Shown here: positions 46,690-59,055 of the stretch, piece by piece
Position numbering within the stretch: position 1 is the stretch's first letter
Layout: every line of letters starts with the position of its first letter
Assembly (NCBI GenBank): GCA_026874595.1
Contig: CM049307.1
Coordinates: 65,468,870 to 65,532,869, forward strand
Direction: 5' to 3'
Length of the DNA stretch: 64,000 nucleotides
Source: Sipunculus nudus
Lineage: Eukaryota > Annelida > Sipuncula > Golfingiida > Sipunculidae
The notes under the pieces: model-generated
Told to the model about the DNA's origin: nothing
Database searches by the model: none
What the model saw: the letters and a program-made list of their open reading frames with translations, nothing else
Position numbers and translations under genes: made by a program

Positions 46690-47471
46690 TTTTTGCGTAA
46701 AATTCCGTAACGGAGATAAAAAAAATCAGATTCTGTAACACTAGGCAGCGTGAAATGCCTAGGGAAACGAATAAAGAAATCAGTGGTTTTTTGTCAACAA
46801 ATAACCATAATTTATTTCTAAAACAACCCTAACATTACAATACACTAAATCAATACAATTATACAGTAAAACAGCGGTACAGCAACAAGTCAATACAATC
46901 ACAGAGAAAAAAATGTATGTGCACAGTACCTTGATACCAACACTATCACAACGATAAGTCCTTTAAATGTAAACTCTCGGAGAATGACAGTCCAGTGGAA
47001 AGTTCTTGCAACAACCCAGAAAGTAAACTGAAGTCCAAATGCATAAAATCCAGGAGAAAGTCTTTGAAATTCTAGAAAATTGCCGCATTCGTCGGATAAG
47101 GTCCTGACACATGCTTCTGCGTCCGCTGGAATCTGCTCTGCTGCTCTCTCTCTGCCCTTCCGTTCTAAAACACACCCTTTTATATACCTTCACACCTCAA
47201 GCCGAAAATTTTCCACTTCTCGAACAGTCTATAAGATCTTGCACAACACAGTCTACACGCGTTTCGGGAATTCTCCAGAAAAACAGCGCTGTATATCTCC
47301 ACACACCAGGCTCATCACGTGACCCACGACCAAGCGTGAAAACCCAAGGCTAAACATGACAACGAGAGTTCAACCAGTACGGATTAAACATAGAATATAA
47401 TACGCGGCCAGACACGAGTGCCACAACAGGAGTTACGCCCGTGTCACATAATAAAATTAGCACCTGTAACA
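46690..47471 (-). mobile_element. LTR-like repeat, copy 2 (inverted copy of 20649-21500)
   Basis: Read on the minus strand it begins TGTTACAGGTGC (47471) and contains a good TATA box, TATATAAAAGGG (about 47187-47176), followed by the conserved 'tgtgttttaga' and 'attccagcggacgcagaag' blocks, then 'tttcacgctgcctagtgtta'. A promoter placed mid-repeat, the TGTTACA-type words near both ends, and the absence of coding sequence suggest a solo LTR (Gypsy-like). Flanking 5-bp duplications were not found, so the ends are uncertain. Confidence 0.55.
47176..47187 (-). promoter_or_regulatory. TATA box of the LTR-like repeat
   Basis: Minus-strand TATATAAAAGGG, a textbook Pol II TATA box. The related copy at about 20908 has the degraded 'taaataagggg'. 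Confidence 0.5.
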
Positions 47472-47699
47472 CTATTTATTGGTATAATATCCAACGTAAT
47501 ATATAGAAATAATATGACGGTGATGGTGGTATGAACTCTTGGTAAAGACGGTATATATGAGCCTATGTTGACAAACAGAAGATGCGTGTAATCTAAGGGG
47601 TTGTCTTAACACGGGCGAAAAACAAAGGTCACTGGATGTTGGTGGGGAGAACATATGTAGAAGCTGCTGTCATCTGCAAAACTCTGTTTCGTCTGCTGT

Positions 47700-47900
47700 G
47701 CTCCGTGATATCCTAGTCTGACGTGTTCCTTGATATCCTGCTCTGACGTGTTCCTTGATATCCTAGTTTGACATGTTCCTTATTATCCTAGTCTGACGTG
47801 TTCCTTGATATCCTAGTCTGACGTGTTCCTTGATATCCCAGTCTGACGTGTTCCTTGATATCCTAGTCTGACGTGTTCCTTGATATTCTAGTCTGGCGTG
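47700..47900. repeat. 25-bp minisatellite, ~8 units
   Basis: Unit 'ctagtctgacgtgttccttg' + 'atatc'. Units differ by one or two bases (gtttgacatg, ccttattatc). Confidence 0.9.
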
Positions 47901-47901
47901 T

Positions 47902-48267
47902 TTAGGTTCCTACCGGACTCCCACATGTTAAAACAAAACGCACAACCTGGTAAACGTGGCATCGGCACTTTTTCGCTTGTTTTAATAAAAGTTCCAAGGA
48001 ATTATGTTTATCTAATAGACGCCAGATGTCGTAACTGGGCTCTTTAACATGTGTATTGTAGGTTGGCTTGAAAAACAAGTGGGTTAATTTTTGTAATATA
48101 ATTTGTTTCTGAATACTACAGTCAGACGGACTTGGCGGTGAAATGAAAAGCTTGCATTTTACTGCTGTTATCGACACGGTGGCAGCTCGCAGGTGATCTT
48201 GGAGATTCCGTGTTTTGAACAGACAATCTAATTGTGTAATGGTTTGGATATATCTCGGGGACGTCAT
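47902..48267 (-). CDS. Unidentified 121-codon ORF
   Basis: The longest non-repetitive open frame in the window apart from repeat-derived ones. It starts MTSPRYIQTITQLD with A at -3 of the ATG, is Cys/Lys/Leu-mixed, and includes CLFKTRNLQDHL and YDIWRLLDKHNSLELLLKQ. No signal peptide, transmembrane segment or known motif. Its 3' end abuts the 25-bp minisatellite. It could be a single exon or a chance ORF. Confidence 0.25.
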   Translation of the reverse strand: MTSPRYIQTITQLDCLFKTRNLQDHLRAATVSITAVKCKLFISPPSPSDCSIQKQIILQKLTHLFFKPTYNTHVKEPSYDIWRLLDKHNSLELLLKQAKKCRCHVYQVVRFVLTCGSPVGT

Positions 48268-48269
48268 TT

Positions 48270-50470
48270 TGATGGCAAGAGTTACCTTTTAACCAGCCTA
48301 CGTGTTTAAAGTTATGGATCAGTACCGCGCACCATAACACCATACAAACAGAGTAAAAAACACAGACAAAACACCACGGTCACGCGGACCACTTAATATA
48401 CATGTGCAACCACTGTGAGCTGTATGGCAAGTTCAAGTACAATGCAAACACCGTAATGACAGATATACTATGCTAAAAAGGAGAGGAACATATATTACAT
48501 ATGTAGCCTTATATACGACGCTCGCTTAAAAACTTTCCAGGTATGGAAGACATGCGCTTAAAGCGATGGTACACTAAAAACCAAGGGTGTTTAATAACCC
48601 CTGAGGTTATTAAATGCAAAACAACATGACACAGAAAGGAACGGCTGGATCGCTGAAAACTTCCCGCATTCAGGAGGATTTCACCACAGGTCATGGAAGA
48701 TCCAAGGTGTATATAACGGAGTCTATTGAACCATTAAAAAATGAATTATAACGTTACCGTGTGAACAGCTGTTTTTTTTATAGAAGAGTATCATACCGGT
48801 TAGATTTTCTGGGTATTATGTATATGATACGCCTTTATCTACTATAAAAAAACTTAACAGCCTTTAAAGCAGTCCATTTATGGTGAATGTATCTTTCCAG
48901 AATTCATTACAAAATCGATAATTCAGGTATTTTATGTTGAATTTATCCAATATGTTAAGACTGTATTCTTATATACAGTATTATCTTTGAGGACTCAAAT
49001 ACGTGAATTTGCCAGGGGGGGGGGGGGGGGGATGACGCCTGTCGGGGAGGAGGATGGACCACACCCTTCCCAGTGTATAAAATATTTAAGAGGAAGGCGC
49101 TTGAGAAGAAGATTGTTTTGTTTTAAGCAAATTTGTGGTAGAGAAATACGTATCGTACAACTCCTGTAAGCCTACTGTTTGTGGTAGAGAATTACATATA
49201 GTAAAACTCCTGTAAGCTTACTACTTAATGTAAATTAAAAACTAAGGAAGATATAAGAAGTACATCGATACCTCTTAATGATCTCTTGCCTTGCTTCAGC
49301 CTTAATAAGAATAAAGTACATCATAATACACCTTAATCATAACCCTTACACTTATTGACTTTCAATGCTCGTAAGTAACACTTGGATGTCGCCATTTGGT
49401 TTCTTACTTCTCCAGCTACCAGCACGTACCAAGGCTGCAAACAAGCGACACTTAAATTGCTGGTCAATAACTGATCTGCTGGTCAATGCTGTTCTTCCCC
49501 TATCATTTTGTTGCAGATTGCATGAAGAGATGTGCATGAGCGTACGGCCATGGTTTATTTGCTGTACCATCAGTGCCAGCTATTTCTTTCTTCTAAATCA
49601 GAATCAGAGAATGATAAAGGCCACGATGTGCAGCCCATTTAACGAGAGGATTTACCGCAAGGACGAGTTTAAAAAATGACATGGCATGACCTATGCATCA
49701 GCATTTGAGATTTTGGTTGGTCCATCGTAGCTACAAGAGCGTGTTTCATGAACTTCCAAGTCGTCTTAATATATTAATGCTAAACTAAGGCTATATCCCG
49801 GGCTTTACAAATACAACTGCTGAGAAACTTATTCAGCAAAAGGTTCACGCAAGTCCTGACTGTCATAGCTGGACTGACAGATAAGTAAAACAAAAAATAA
49901 ACAACAAAAAAAAACACAAAACGAGACGACTATAAGACGGGGAATAGCTTGAACACGGGACACACAGACGACGAACGAGTGCAATGAAAGGCAAATTCAA
50001 AAGTTAGTTTGAAATGACACCTTAAATTTATCTTTTTACCAATTTAATAAAAAAGATGCAATATTATGGCGAGTTCTTTAAGATTCTTTTAGATTTGTCA
50101 GGGACCTTGACCTTAATGCAAGACATGTATTTTCATGACCTAAGAAGAATCACCAAATGGACAGGCAACCCAGTCTTAGTTGGAAAGGACATTTTATATT
50201 TGTTACTATGCCACTTAGTAAATGAACTATGGTCAATTAAATATTTTATCCAAAATATATGCAGGTAGAAATGGCAATTTACAGTGGGTGGAATTAATGG
50301 TCAGATCAGGGGAGAAACCTTTAATAACAATTATTGTCCGACCTATGTATCGAAATAAATGGTTTATGACTTGTACCAAGCAAACTCGAGGCCGCCATCG
50401 TCATTGTCAGCCAAGGACCATTAGAGAACGTCGGGATTTGTGCATGAACCCTACGGACAAGTACAAACTA
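48270..50470. other. No gene supported; poly-G at 49015-49031
   Basis: A 104-codon + frame (49365-49679) and a 72-codon minus-strand frame overlap it. Neither shows a motif. Poly-G of about 17 precedes a 'gacgcctgtcggggagg' word that looks like a dispersed repeat. Confidence 0.4.
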
Positions 50471-50477
50471 GAGTAGA

Positions 50478-53400
50478 GTCATGGACCAGACAACAGGTAA
50501 CAGTAGAGTCACGGACCAGACAACAGGTTACAAAACTGTCACGGACCAGACAACAGGTTACATTAGAGTCACGGACCAGACAACAGGTAACAGTAGAGTC
50601 ATGGACCAGACAACAGGTAACAGTAGAGTCATGGACCAGACAACAGGTAACAGTAGAGTCACGGACCAGACAACAGGTAACAAAACTGTCACGGATCAGA
50701 CAACAGGTTACAGTAGAGTCACGGACCAGACAACAGGTATCAGTAGAGTCATGGACCAGACAACAGGTAACAGTAGAGTCACGGACCAGACAACAGGTTA
50801 CAAAACTGTCACGGACCAGACAACAGGTTACAAAACTGTCACGGATCAGACAACAGGTAACAGTAGAGTCACGGACCAGACAACAGGTAACAGTAGAGTC
50901 ATGGACCAGACAACAGGTAACAGTAGCGTCACGGACCAGACAACAGGTTACAAAACTGTCACGGATCAGACAACAGGTTACAGAACTGTCACGGACCAGA
51001 CAACAGGTTACAAAACTGTCACGGACCAGACAACAGGTTACAAAACTGTCACGGATCAGACAACAGGTTACAGTAGAGTCATGGACCAGACAACAGGTAA
51101 CAGTAGAGTCATGGACCAGACAACAGGTAACAGTAGAGTCACGGACCAGACAACAGGTTACAAAACTGTCACGGATCAGACAACAGGTTACAGTAGAGTC
51201 ACGGACCAGACAACAGGTAACAGTAGAGTCATGGACCAGACAACAGGTAACAGTAGAGTCACGGACCAGACAACAGGTTACAAAACTGTCACGGACCAGA
51301 CAACAGGTTACAAAACTGTCACGGATCAGACAACAGGTAACAGTAGAGTCATGGACCAGACAACAGGTAACAGTAGCGTCACGGACCAGACAACAGGTTA
51401 CAGAACTGTCACGGACCAGACAACAGGTTACAGAACTGTCACGAACCAGACAACAGGTTACAGAACTGTCACGGACCAGACACAGGTTACAGTAGAGTTA
51501 TGGACCAGACAACAGGTAACAGTAGAGTCATGGACCAGACAACAGGTTACAGTAGAGTCACGGACCAGACAACAGGTTACAGAACTGTCACGGACCAGAC
51601 AACAGGTTACAAAACTGTCACGGATCAGACAACAGGTAACAGTAGAGTCACGGACCAGACAACAGGTAACAGTAGAGTCATGGACCAGACAACAGGTAAC
51701 AGTAGCGTCACGGACCAGACAACAGGTTACAAAACTGTCACGGATCAGACAACAGGTTACAGAACTGTCACGGACCAGACAACAGGTTACAAAACTGTCA
51801 CGGACCAGACAACAGGTTACAAAACTGTCACGGATCAGACAACAGGTTACAGTAGAGTCATGGACCAGACAACAGGTAACAGTAGAGTCATGGACCAGAC
51901 AACAGGTAACAGTAGAGTCACGGACCAGACAACAGGTTACAAAACTGTCACGGATCAGACAACAGGTTACAGTAGAGTCACGGACCAGACAACAGGTAAC
52001 AGTAGAGTCATGGACCAGACAACAGGTAACAGTAGAGTCACGGACCAGACAACAGGTTACAAAACTGTCACGGACCAGACAACAGGTTACAAAACTGTCA
52101 CGGATCAGACAACAGGTAACAGTAGACTCATGGACCAGACAACAGGTAACAGTAGCGTCACGGACCAGACAACAGGTTACAGAACTGTCACGGACCAGAC
52201 AACAGGTTACAGAACTGTCACGAACCAGACAACAGGTTACAGAACTGTCACGGACCAGACACAGGTTACAGTAGAGTTATGGACCAGACAACAGGTAACA
52301 GTAGAGTCACGGACCAGACAAAAGGTTACAGTAGAGTCACGGACCAGACAACAGGTTACAGAACTGTCACGGACCAGACAACAGGTTACAGAACTGTCAC
52401 GGACCAGACAACAGGTAACAGTAGAGTCACGGACCAGACAACAGGTTACAAAACTGTCACGGGTCAGACAACAGGTTACAGTAGAGTCATGGACCAGACA
52501 ACAGGTTACAGTAGAGTCATGGACCAGACAACAGGTTACAAAATTGTCACGGACCAGACAACAGGTTACAGTAGAGTCATGGACCAGACAACAGGTATTA
52601 GTAGAGTCATAGGCCAGACAACAGGTAACAGTAGAGTCACGGACCAGACGACAGGTTACAAAACTGTCACGGACCAGACAACAGGTTACAAAACTGTCAC
52701 GGATCAGACAACAGGTAACAGTAGAGTCACGGACCAGACAACAGGTAACAGCAGAGTCATGGACCAGACAACAGGTAACAGTAGAGTCACGGACCAGACA
52801 ACAGGTTACAAAACTGTCACGGATCAGACAACAGGTTACAGAACTGTCACGGACCAGACAACAGGTTACAGAACTGTCACGAACCAGACAACAGGTTACA
52901 GAACTGTCACGGACCAGACAACAGGTTACAGAACTGTCACGGACCAGACAACAGGTTACAGTAGAGTTATGGACTAGACAAAAGGTTACAGTAGAGTCAA
53001 GGACCAGACAAAAGGTTACAGTAGAGTCAAGGACCAGACAACAGGTTACAGAACTGTCACGGACCAGACAACAGGTGACAGAACTGTCAAGGACCAGACA
53101 ACAGGTTACAGAACTGTCACGGACCAGAAAACAGGTAACAGTAGAGTCACGGACCAGACAACAGGTTACAGTAGAGTCACAGACCAGACAATAGTTTACA
53201 ATATTGTCACGGACCAGACAACAGGTTACAGTAGAGTCACGGATCAGACAAAAGGTTACAATATTGTCACGGACCAGACAACAGGTAAAAGGATTATCAA
53301 TCACCAGACAACAGGTTACAGTAGAGTCACGGACCAGACAACAGGTTACAATATAGTCACGGACCAGACAACAGGTAACAGTAGCGTCACGGAGCAGACA

Positions 53401-56400
53401 ACAGGTTACAGAACTGTCACGGACCAGACAACAGGTTACAGAACTGTCACGAACCAGACAACAGGTTACAGAACTGTCACGGACCAGACACAGGTTACAG
53501 TAGAGTTATGGACCAGACAACAGGTAACAGTAGAGTCACGGACCAGACAATAGTTTACAATATTGTCACGGACCAGACAACAGGTATTAGTAGAGTCATA
53601 GGCCAGACAACAGGTAACAGTAGAGTCATGGACCAGACGACAGGTTACAAAACTGTCACGGACCAGACAACAGGTTACAAAACTGTCACGGATCAGACAA
53701 CAGGTAACAGTAGAGTCATGGACCAGACAACAGGTAACAGTAGCGTCACGGACCAGACAACAGGTTACAGAACTGTCACGGACCAGACAACAGGTTACAG
53801 AACTGTCACGAACCAGACAACAGGTTACAGAACTGTCACGGACCAGACACAGGTTACAGTAGAGTTATGGACCAGACAACAGGTAACAGTAGAGTCACGG
53901 ACCAGACAAAAGGTTACAGTAGAGTCACGGACCAGACAACAGGTTACAGAACTGTCACGGACCAGACAACAGGTTACAGAACTGTCACGGACCAGACAAC
54001 AGGTAACAGTAGAGTCACGGACCAGACAACAGGTTACAAAACTGTCACGGGTCAGACAACAGGTTACAGTAGAGTCATGGACCAGACAACAGGTTACAGT
54101 AGAGTCATGGACCAGACAACAGGTTACAAAATTGTCACGGACCAGACAACAGGTTACAGTAGAGTCATGGACCAGACAACAGGTATTAGTAGAGTCATAG
54201 GCCAGACAACAGGTAACAGTAGAGTCACGGACCAGACGACAGGTTACAAAACTGTCACGGACCAGACAACAGGTTACAAAACTGTCACGGATCAGACAAC
54301 AGGTAACAGTAGAGTCACGGACCAGACAACAGGTAACAGTAGAGTCATGGACCAGACAACAGGTAACAGTAGAGTCACGGACCAGACAACATGATACAAA
54401 ACTGTCACGGATCAGACAACAGGTTACAGAACTGTCACGGACCAGACAACAGGTTACAGAACTGTCACGAACCAGACAACAGGTTACAGAACTGTCACGG
54501 ACCAGACAACAGGTTACAGAACTGTCACGGACCAGACAACAGGTTACAGTAGAGTTATGGACTAGACAAAAGGTTACAGTAGAGTCAAGGACCAGACAAA
54601 AGGTTACAGTAGAGTCAAGGACCAGACAACAGGTTACAGAACTGTCACGGACCAGACAACAGGTGACAGAACTGTCAAGGACCAGACAACAGGTTACAGA
54701 ACTGTCACGGACCAGAAAACAGGTAACAGTAGAGTCACGGACCAGACAACAGGTTACAGTAGAGTCACAGACCAGACAATAGTTTACAATATTGTCACGG
54801 ACCAGACAACAGGTTACAGTAGAGTCACGGATCAGACAAAAGGTTACAATATTGTCACGGACCAGACAACAGGTAAAAGGATTATCAATCACCAGACAAC
54901 AGGTTACAGTAGAGTCACGGACCAGACAACAGGTTACAATATAGTCACGGACCAGACAACAGGTTACAGTAGAGTCAGGGGCCAGACAACAGGTTACAAA
55001 GCTGTCACAGACCAGAAAACAGGTAACATTAGAGTCACGGACCAGACAACAGGTTACCATATTTTCACGGACAAGACAACAGTTTACAGAGCTGTCACGG
55101 ACCAGAAAAGAGGTTACAGTAGAGTCACGGATCAGAAAACCATTTACAATATTGTCACGGACCAGACAACAAGTAACAGTAGAGTCACGGACCAGACAAC
55201 AGGTTACAAAACTGTCACGGAGCAGATAATAGGGAATAGAAGAGTCACGGACCAGACAACAGGTTACAGAACTGTCACGGACCAGACAACATGTAACAGT
55301 AGAGTCACGGACCAGACAACAGGTTACAATATTGTCACGGACCAGACAACAGGTTACAGTAGAGTCACGGACCAGACAACAGGTTACAATATTGTCACGG
55401 ACCAGACAACAGGTTACAGTAGAGTCACGGACCAGACAACAGGTTACAATATTGTCACGGACCAGACAAAAGGTTACAATATTTTCACGGACTAGACAAC
55501 AGGTTACAGTAGAGTCACGGACCAGACAACAGGTTACAATATTGTCACGGACCAGACAACAGGTAACAGGATTATCAATCACCAGACAACTGGTTACAGT
55601 AGAGTCACGGACCAGACAGCAGGTTACAATATAGTCACGGACCAGACAACAGGTTACAGTAGAGTCAGGGGCCAGACACCAGGTGACAGAGCTGTCACAG
55701 ACCAGAAAACAGGTAACATTAGAGTCACGGACCAGACAACAAGTAACAGTAGAGTAACGGACCAGACAGCAGGTTATAATATAGTCACGGACCAGACAAC
55801 AGGTTACAGTAGAGTCACGGACCAGACAACAGGTTACAATATAGTCACGGACCAGACAACAGGTTACAGTAGAGTCAGGGGCCAGACAACAGGTTACAAA
55901 GCTGTCACAGACCAGAAAACAGGTAACATTAGAGTCACGGACCAGACAACAGGTTACCATATTTTCACGGACAAGACAACAGTTTACAGAGCTGTCACGG
56001 ACCAGACAAGAGGTTACAGTAGAGTCACGGATCAGAAAACCAGTTACAATATTGTCACGGACCAGACAACAAGTAACAGTAGAGTCACGGACCAGATAAC
56101 AGGTTACAAAACTGTCACGGAGCAGATAATAGGGAATAGAAGAGTCAGGGACCAGACAACAGGTTACAGAACTGTCACGGACCAGACAACAGGTAACAGT
56201 AAAGTCACGGACCAGACAACAGGTTACAATATTGTCACGGACCAGACAACAGGTTACAGTAGAGTCACGGACCAGACAACAGGTTACAATATTGTCACGG
56301 ACCAGACAACAGGTTACAGTAGAGTCACGGACCAGACAACAGGTTACAATATTGTCACGGACCAGACAAAAGGTAACATTAGAGTCACGGACCAGACAAC

Positions 56401-56757
56401 AAGTAACAGTAGAGTCACGGACCAGACAACAGGTTACAATATTGTCACGGACCAGACAACAAGTAACAGTAGAGTCACGGACCAGACAACAGGTTACAAT
56501 ATTGTCACGGAGCAGATAACAGGGAATAGAAGAGTCACGGACCAGACAACAGGTTACTGTAGAGTCACGGACCAGACAACAGGTTACTGTAGAGTCACGG
56601 ACCAGACAACAGGTTACAATATTGTCACGGACCAGACAACAGGTAACAGGATTATCAATCACCAGACAACAGGTTACAGTAGAGTCACGGACCAGACAAC
56701 AGGTTACAGGAAAGTCACGGATAAGACAACAGATTACAATTTTGTCACGGACCAGAC
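50478..56757. repeat. 30-bp minisatellite, ~209 units, with nested higher-order repeats
   Basis: Unit 'cggaccagacaacaggttac' + 'agtagagtca' with a main alternative tail 'aaaactgtca', 'agaactgtca' or 'aatattgtca'. Because 30 is a multiple of three and the units lack stops in several frames, very long frames appear: + strand up to 597 codons (10-residue period, TDQTTGYKTV type) and the minus strand up to 978 codons (53825-56761, period CCLVRDSTVT type). 29-bp units (deletion in 'gacacaggtt') at 51481, 52260, 53489 and 53848 mark large duplications of 779, 1229 and 359 bp. A 1588-bp and a 900-bp offset copy are also visible. No splice, promoter or poly-A evidence for translation. Confidence 0.95.
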
Positions 56758-56759
56758 CC

Positions 56760-58118
56760 ATGTATAAAAAAATTGTTTATTTGTTACATGGTTACGTGTT
56801 TAATAACCTGTATTCATCAGGGCGTATTTTACTCAGCACATAGGAATCCAGTTCAGAGTCCTTAATAAAATGTTAAGCATGTCTGATAGTTCATAAAATT
56901 TAGTCACGAGTCCTCATATGCACTTGGGTGGAATTATAAGCTCTATAGGATCTGTAACTGTAGAAGGGAAAAACGCACAAAAACCCATGGTACCTAGAAC
57001 ATTGATTTAGACATAGATTAATATTACATATACGTACAGGTATATTAGGGTCAATTTGAATACCGTGTATCTCAATGAATAATACAAGAATAGTTCATAA
57101 ATACCGAAAGCGGTGAGTTGCATATCTATGGTGCAAATTTGTAACGTCACAATGTCCATCTTTTTTCAAAGAGTAAATAATCTCTATAATACCATCTAAC
57201 ACAATAAATGAGAAGGCGACGAAAGCGTCCACCATCATAGGTTATATAAGGCGTTTAGTCGTAGAAGGAGGATAGTTTATGAATGAATCTTAGTGACAAG
57301 TTTTCCTTATCTGCTCATTAAGTGTAGTCATTTCAGATGACAACGTTAAAAAACTAGCATATGTGTGCAGGAAACGCTTTAATCAAATGACTGCTAGTTT
57401 TATCAAATTAAGTTGGGTATAGCATCAGGACATTGCAGAGAAATAAAATGATTAATATATGAAGGGGCCAGATGAAGAAATTACGCAAAGCTGGCATCGT
57501 TTATTTTACTATAGATCCACAGGACGATTTACTCGAGACCTAATGTTGTTTAAGTATAGTAAAAGCATAATACATGTTTACATAGTTAATACAGGCCTAC
57601 TCAAAACAACATAGCCTACTTTCCCTGTATATATACGACCAGGTATTGTGCCGCTTTGAGAAATCTTGAATACCAGGCTGAAGTTTGTGAATTCTCAACA
57701 AGAAATAAACCACGTCAGTTTTAGTTAGATTAGTGCCATCAAATTTCCGAAAGGAAAGCGATGCCTTAATTATGAGTAGCAGCAAATGGGATTATATTTG
57801 ATAGATAGGCTCAGTCACAACTGTTGAGTGGTTATCGCGAGCCCCGGCTCAGCCAGGCCGCACAATCTATGTGCTGCTGCAGTTGGAATTACAAAGGCAG
57901 GAATATTTAACTGTATATGGCTGAAACGGGACCTTGTACCCATGGGCAGAGCACCCTATATACTAAGACGTATTCCTAAAATTGAGTTCAGATCGTATAC
58001 CTTTGTTTTCAATATTAATTCAACATATATACGTTGCGTAAAAAAATAAAGTTTAAAATTGAACATGAAAGACAGCCTTATTTTGAACCGTTATTGACGG
58101 GTATATTATTAAAAGCAC
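56760..58118. other. No gene seen
   Basis: AT-rich unique DNA. A 62-codon minus-strand frame (57597-57785) and a 73-codon + frame (57828-58049) show no motif. Confidence 0.5.
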
Positions 58119-59055
58119 GACAAGACTAGGGCTGGGTATCGGTCCGCCTCTTCCGGTACAATACGTATTGCGATACAGTTAATTCGATACCGATACGTAT
58201 TGACGATACGTTTAATTTTTCTTTGTATATCATTTCTTGATAAAAGCTCTGTTTCTTGTTTTTATATGTTTTTTTTATTTTAACATACAACATATTTAGT
58301 ATGCTATGCACTTAAGCAGCTTAAGCTTGATATAAAATAAATAAACCAGTTGCTTTTAATTTTAAAAATCTATCTAATCAAGACTAGCACAATCTCGATC
58401 TTCTTTGAGTCCTTAGCATCCCCACCCCCCCCCCCCCCGCACAAACATGTTTTATTGCATTTGGTGGGGAAGATCATAGGCTGTTATGTCATGTAATTAC
58501 ACAGTTTTGTATAATTCTGTGAAAATGAATCCCATTAGTCACTCTCTTGTTTGTACAGGATTTGTCCCCAGGCTTTAACCATTTATTTGACATATCTGAT
58601 GTCGAACGCGGGAGCTCCGAGTAACCTATGACCGGCTGCGTAAATAATAAAATTAGAGTTTAAATGACATATATAAAGATAGGATATATACGTGAATGTG
58701 CCTTGTTCCTAGTAGCAATATGTGATGTGAATATCGGTTTCATTTATAAAGAGAAACGTTATTATCATTCTCCTATTATCGCTCACATGCGCCTGCTTGT
58801 CATGGATGTACTGACGTGCATGCGTATATACATTTATTAACAAGTCTTAAAAGCCAAAGCAACAAATATATAGGCTGCAGTGCATTTAGATTTATAAATC
58901 TTCATGGTTATATGTAAAGTTGGAGTTAGAATGCTATTCATTAGCAAGCAATCGATACGACCAATACAGCATGCAACGCATTTCGGTTATCGTATCGACG
59001 TCGTGTATCGATTCGTATCGATATATCGATATATTGATACAGCCCTAGACAAGAC
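58119..59055. mobile_element. Nonautonomous hAT-type element with exact 8-bp TSD
   Basis: The body is 58127-59047 (921 bp). It starts TAGGGCTGGGTATCGG and ends TGATACAGCCCTA, giving an 8-bp perfect terminal inverted repeat (TAGGGCTG/CAGCCCTA) with more inverted similarity around TATC. Both sides carry the identical 8-bp 'gacaagac' (58119-58126 and 59048-59055). TSD length and TIR type fit the hAT superfamily. Subterminal CGATA/TATCG words are frequent at both ends. No transposase ORF. Related degraded copies are at 474-1071 and 14277-14742. Confidence 0.9.

Noticed and set aside
53825-56761. A 978-codon minus-strand ORF and 230-597-codon + ORFs as real genes
   Set aside because: They are read-through of a 30-bp tandem unit whose length is a multiple of three. 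Several frames on both strands are open at once, with no splice, start-context or domain evidence.
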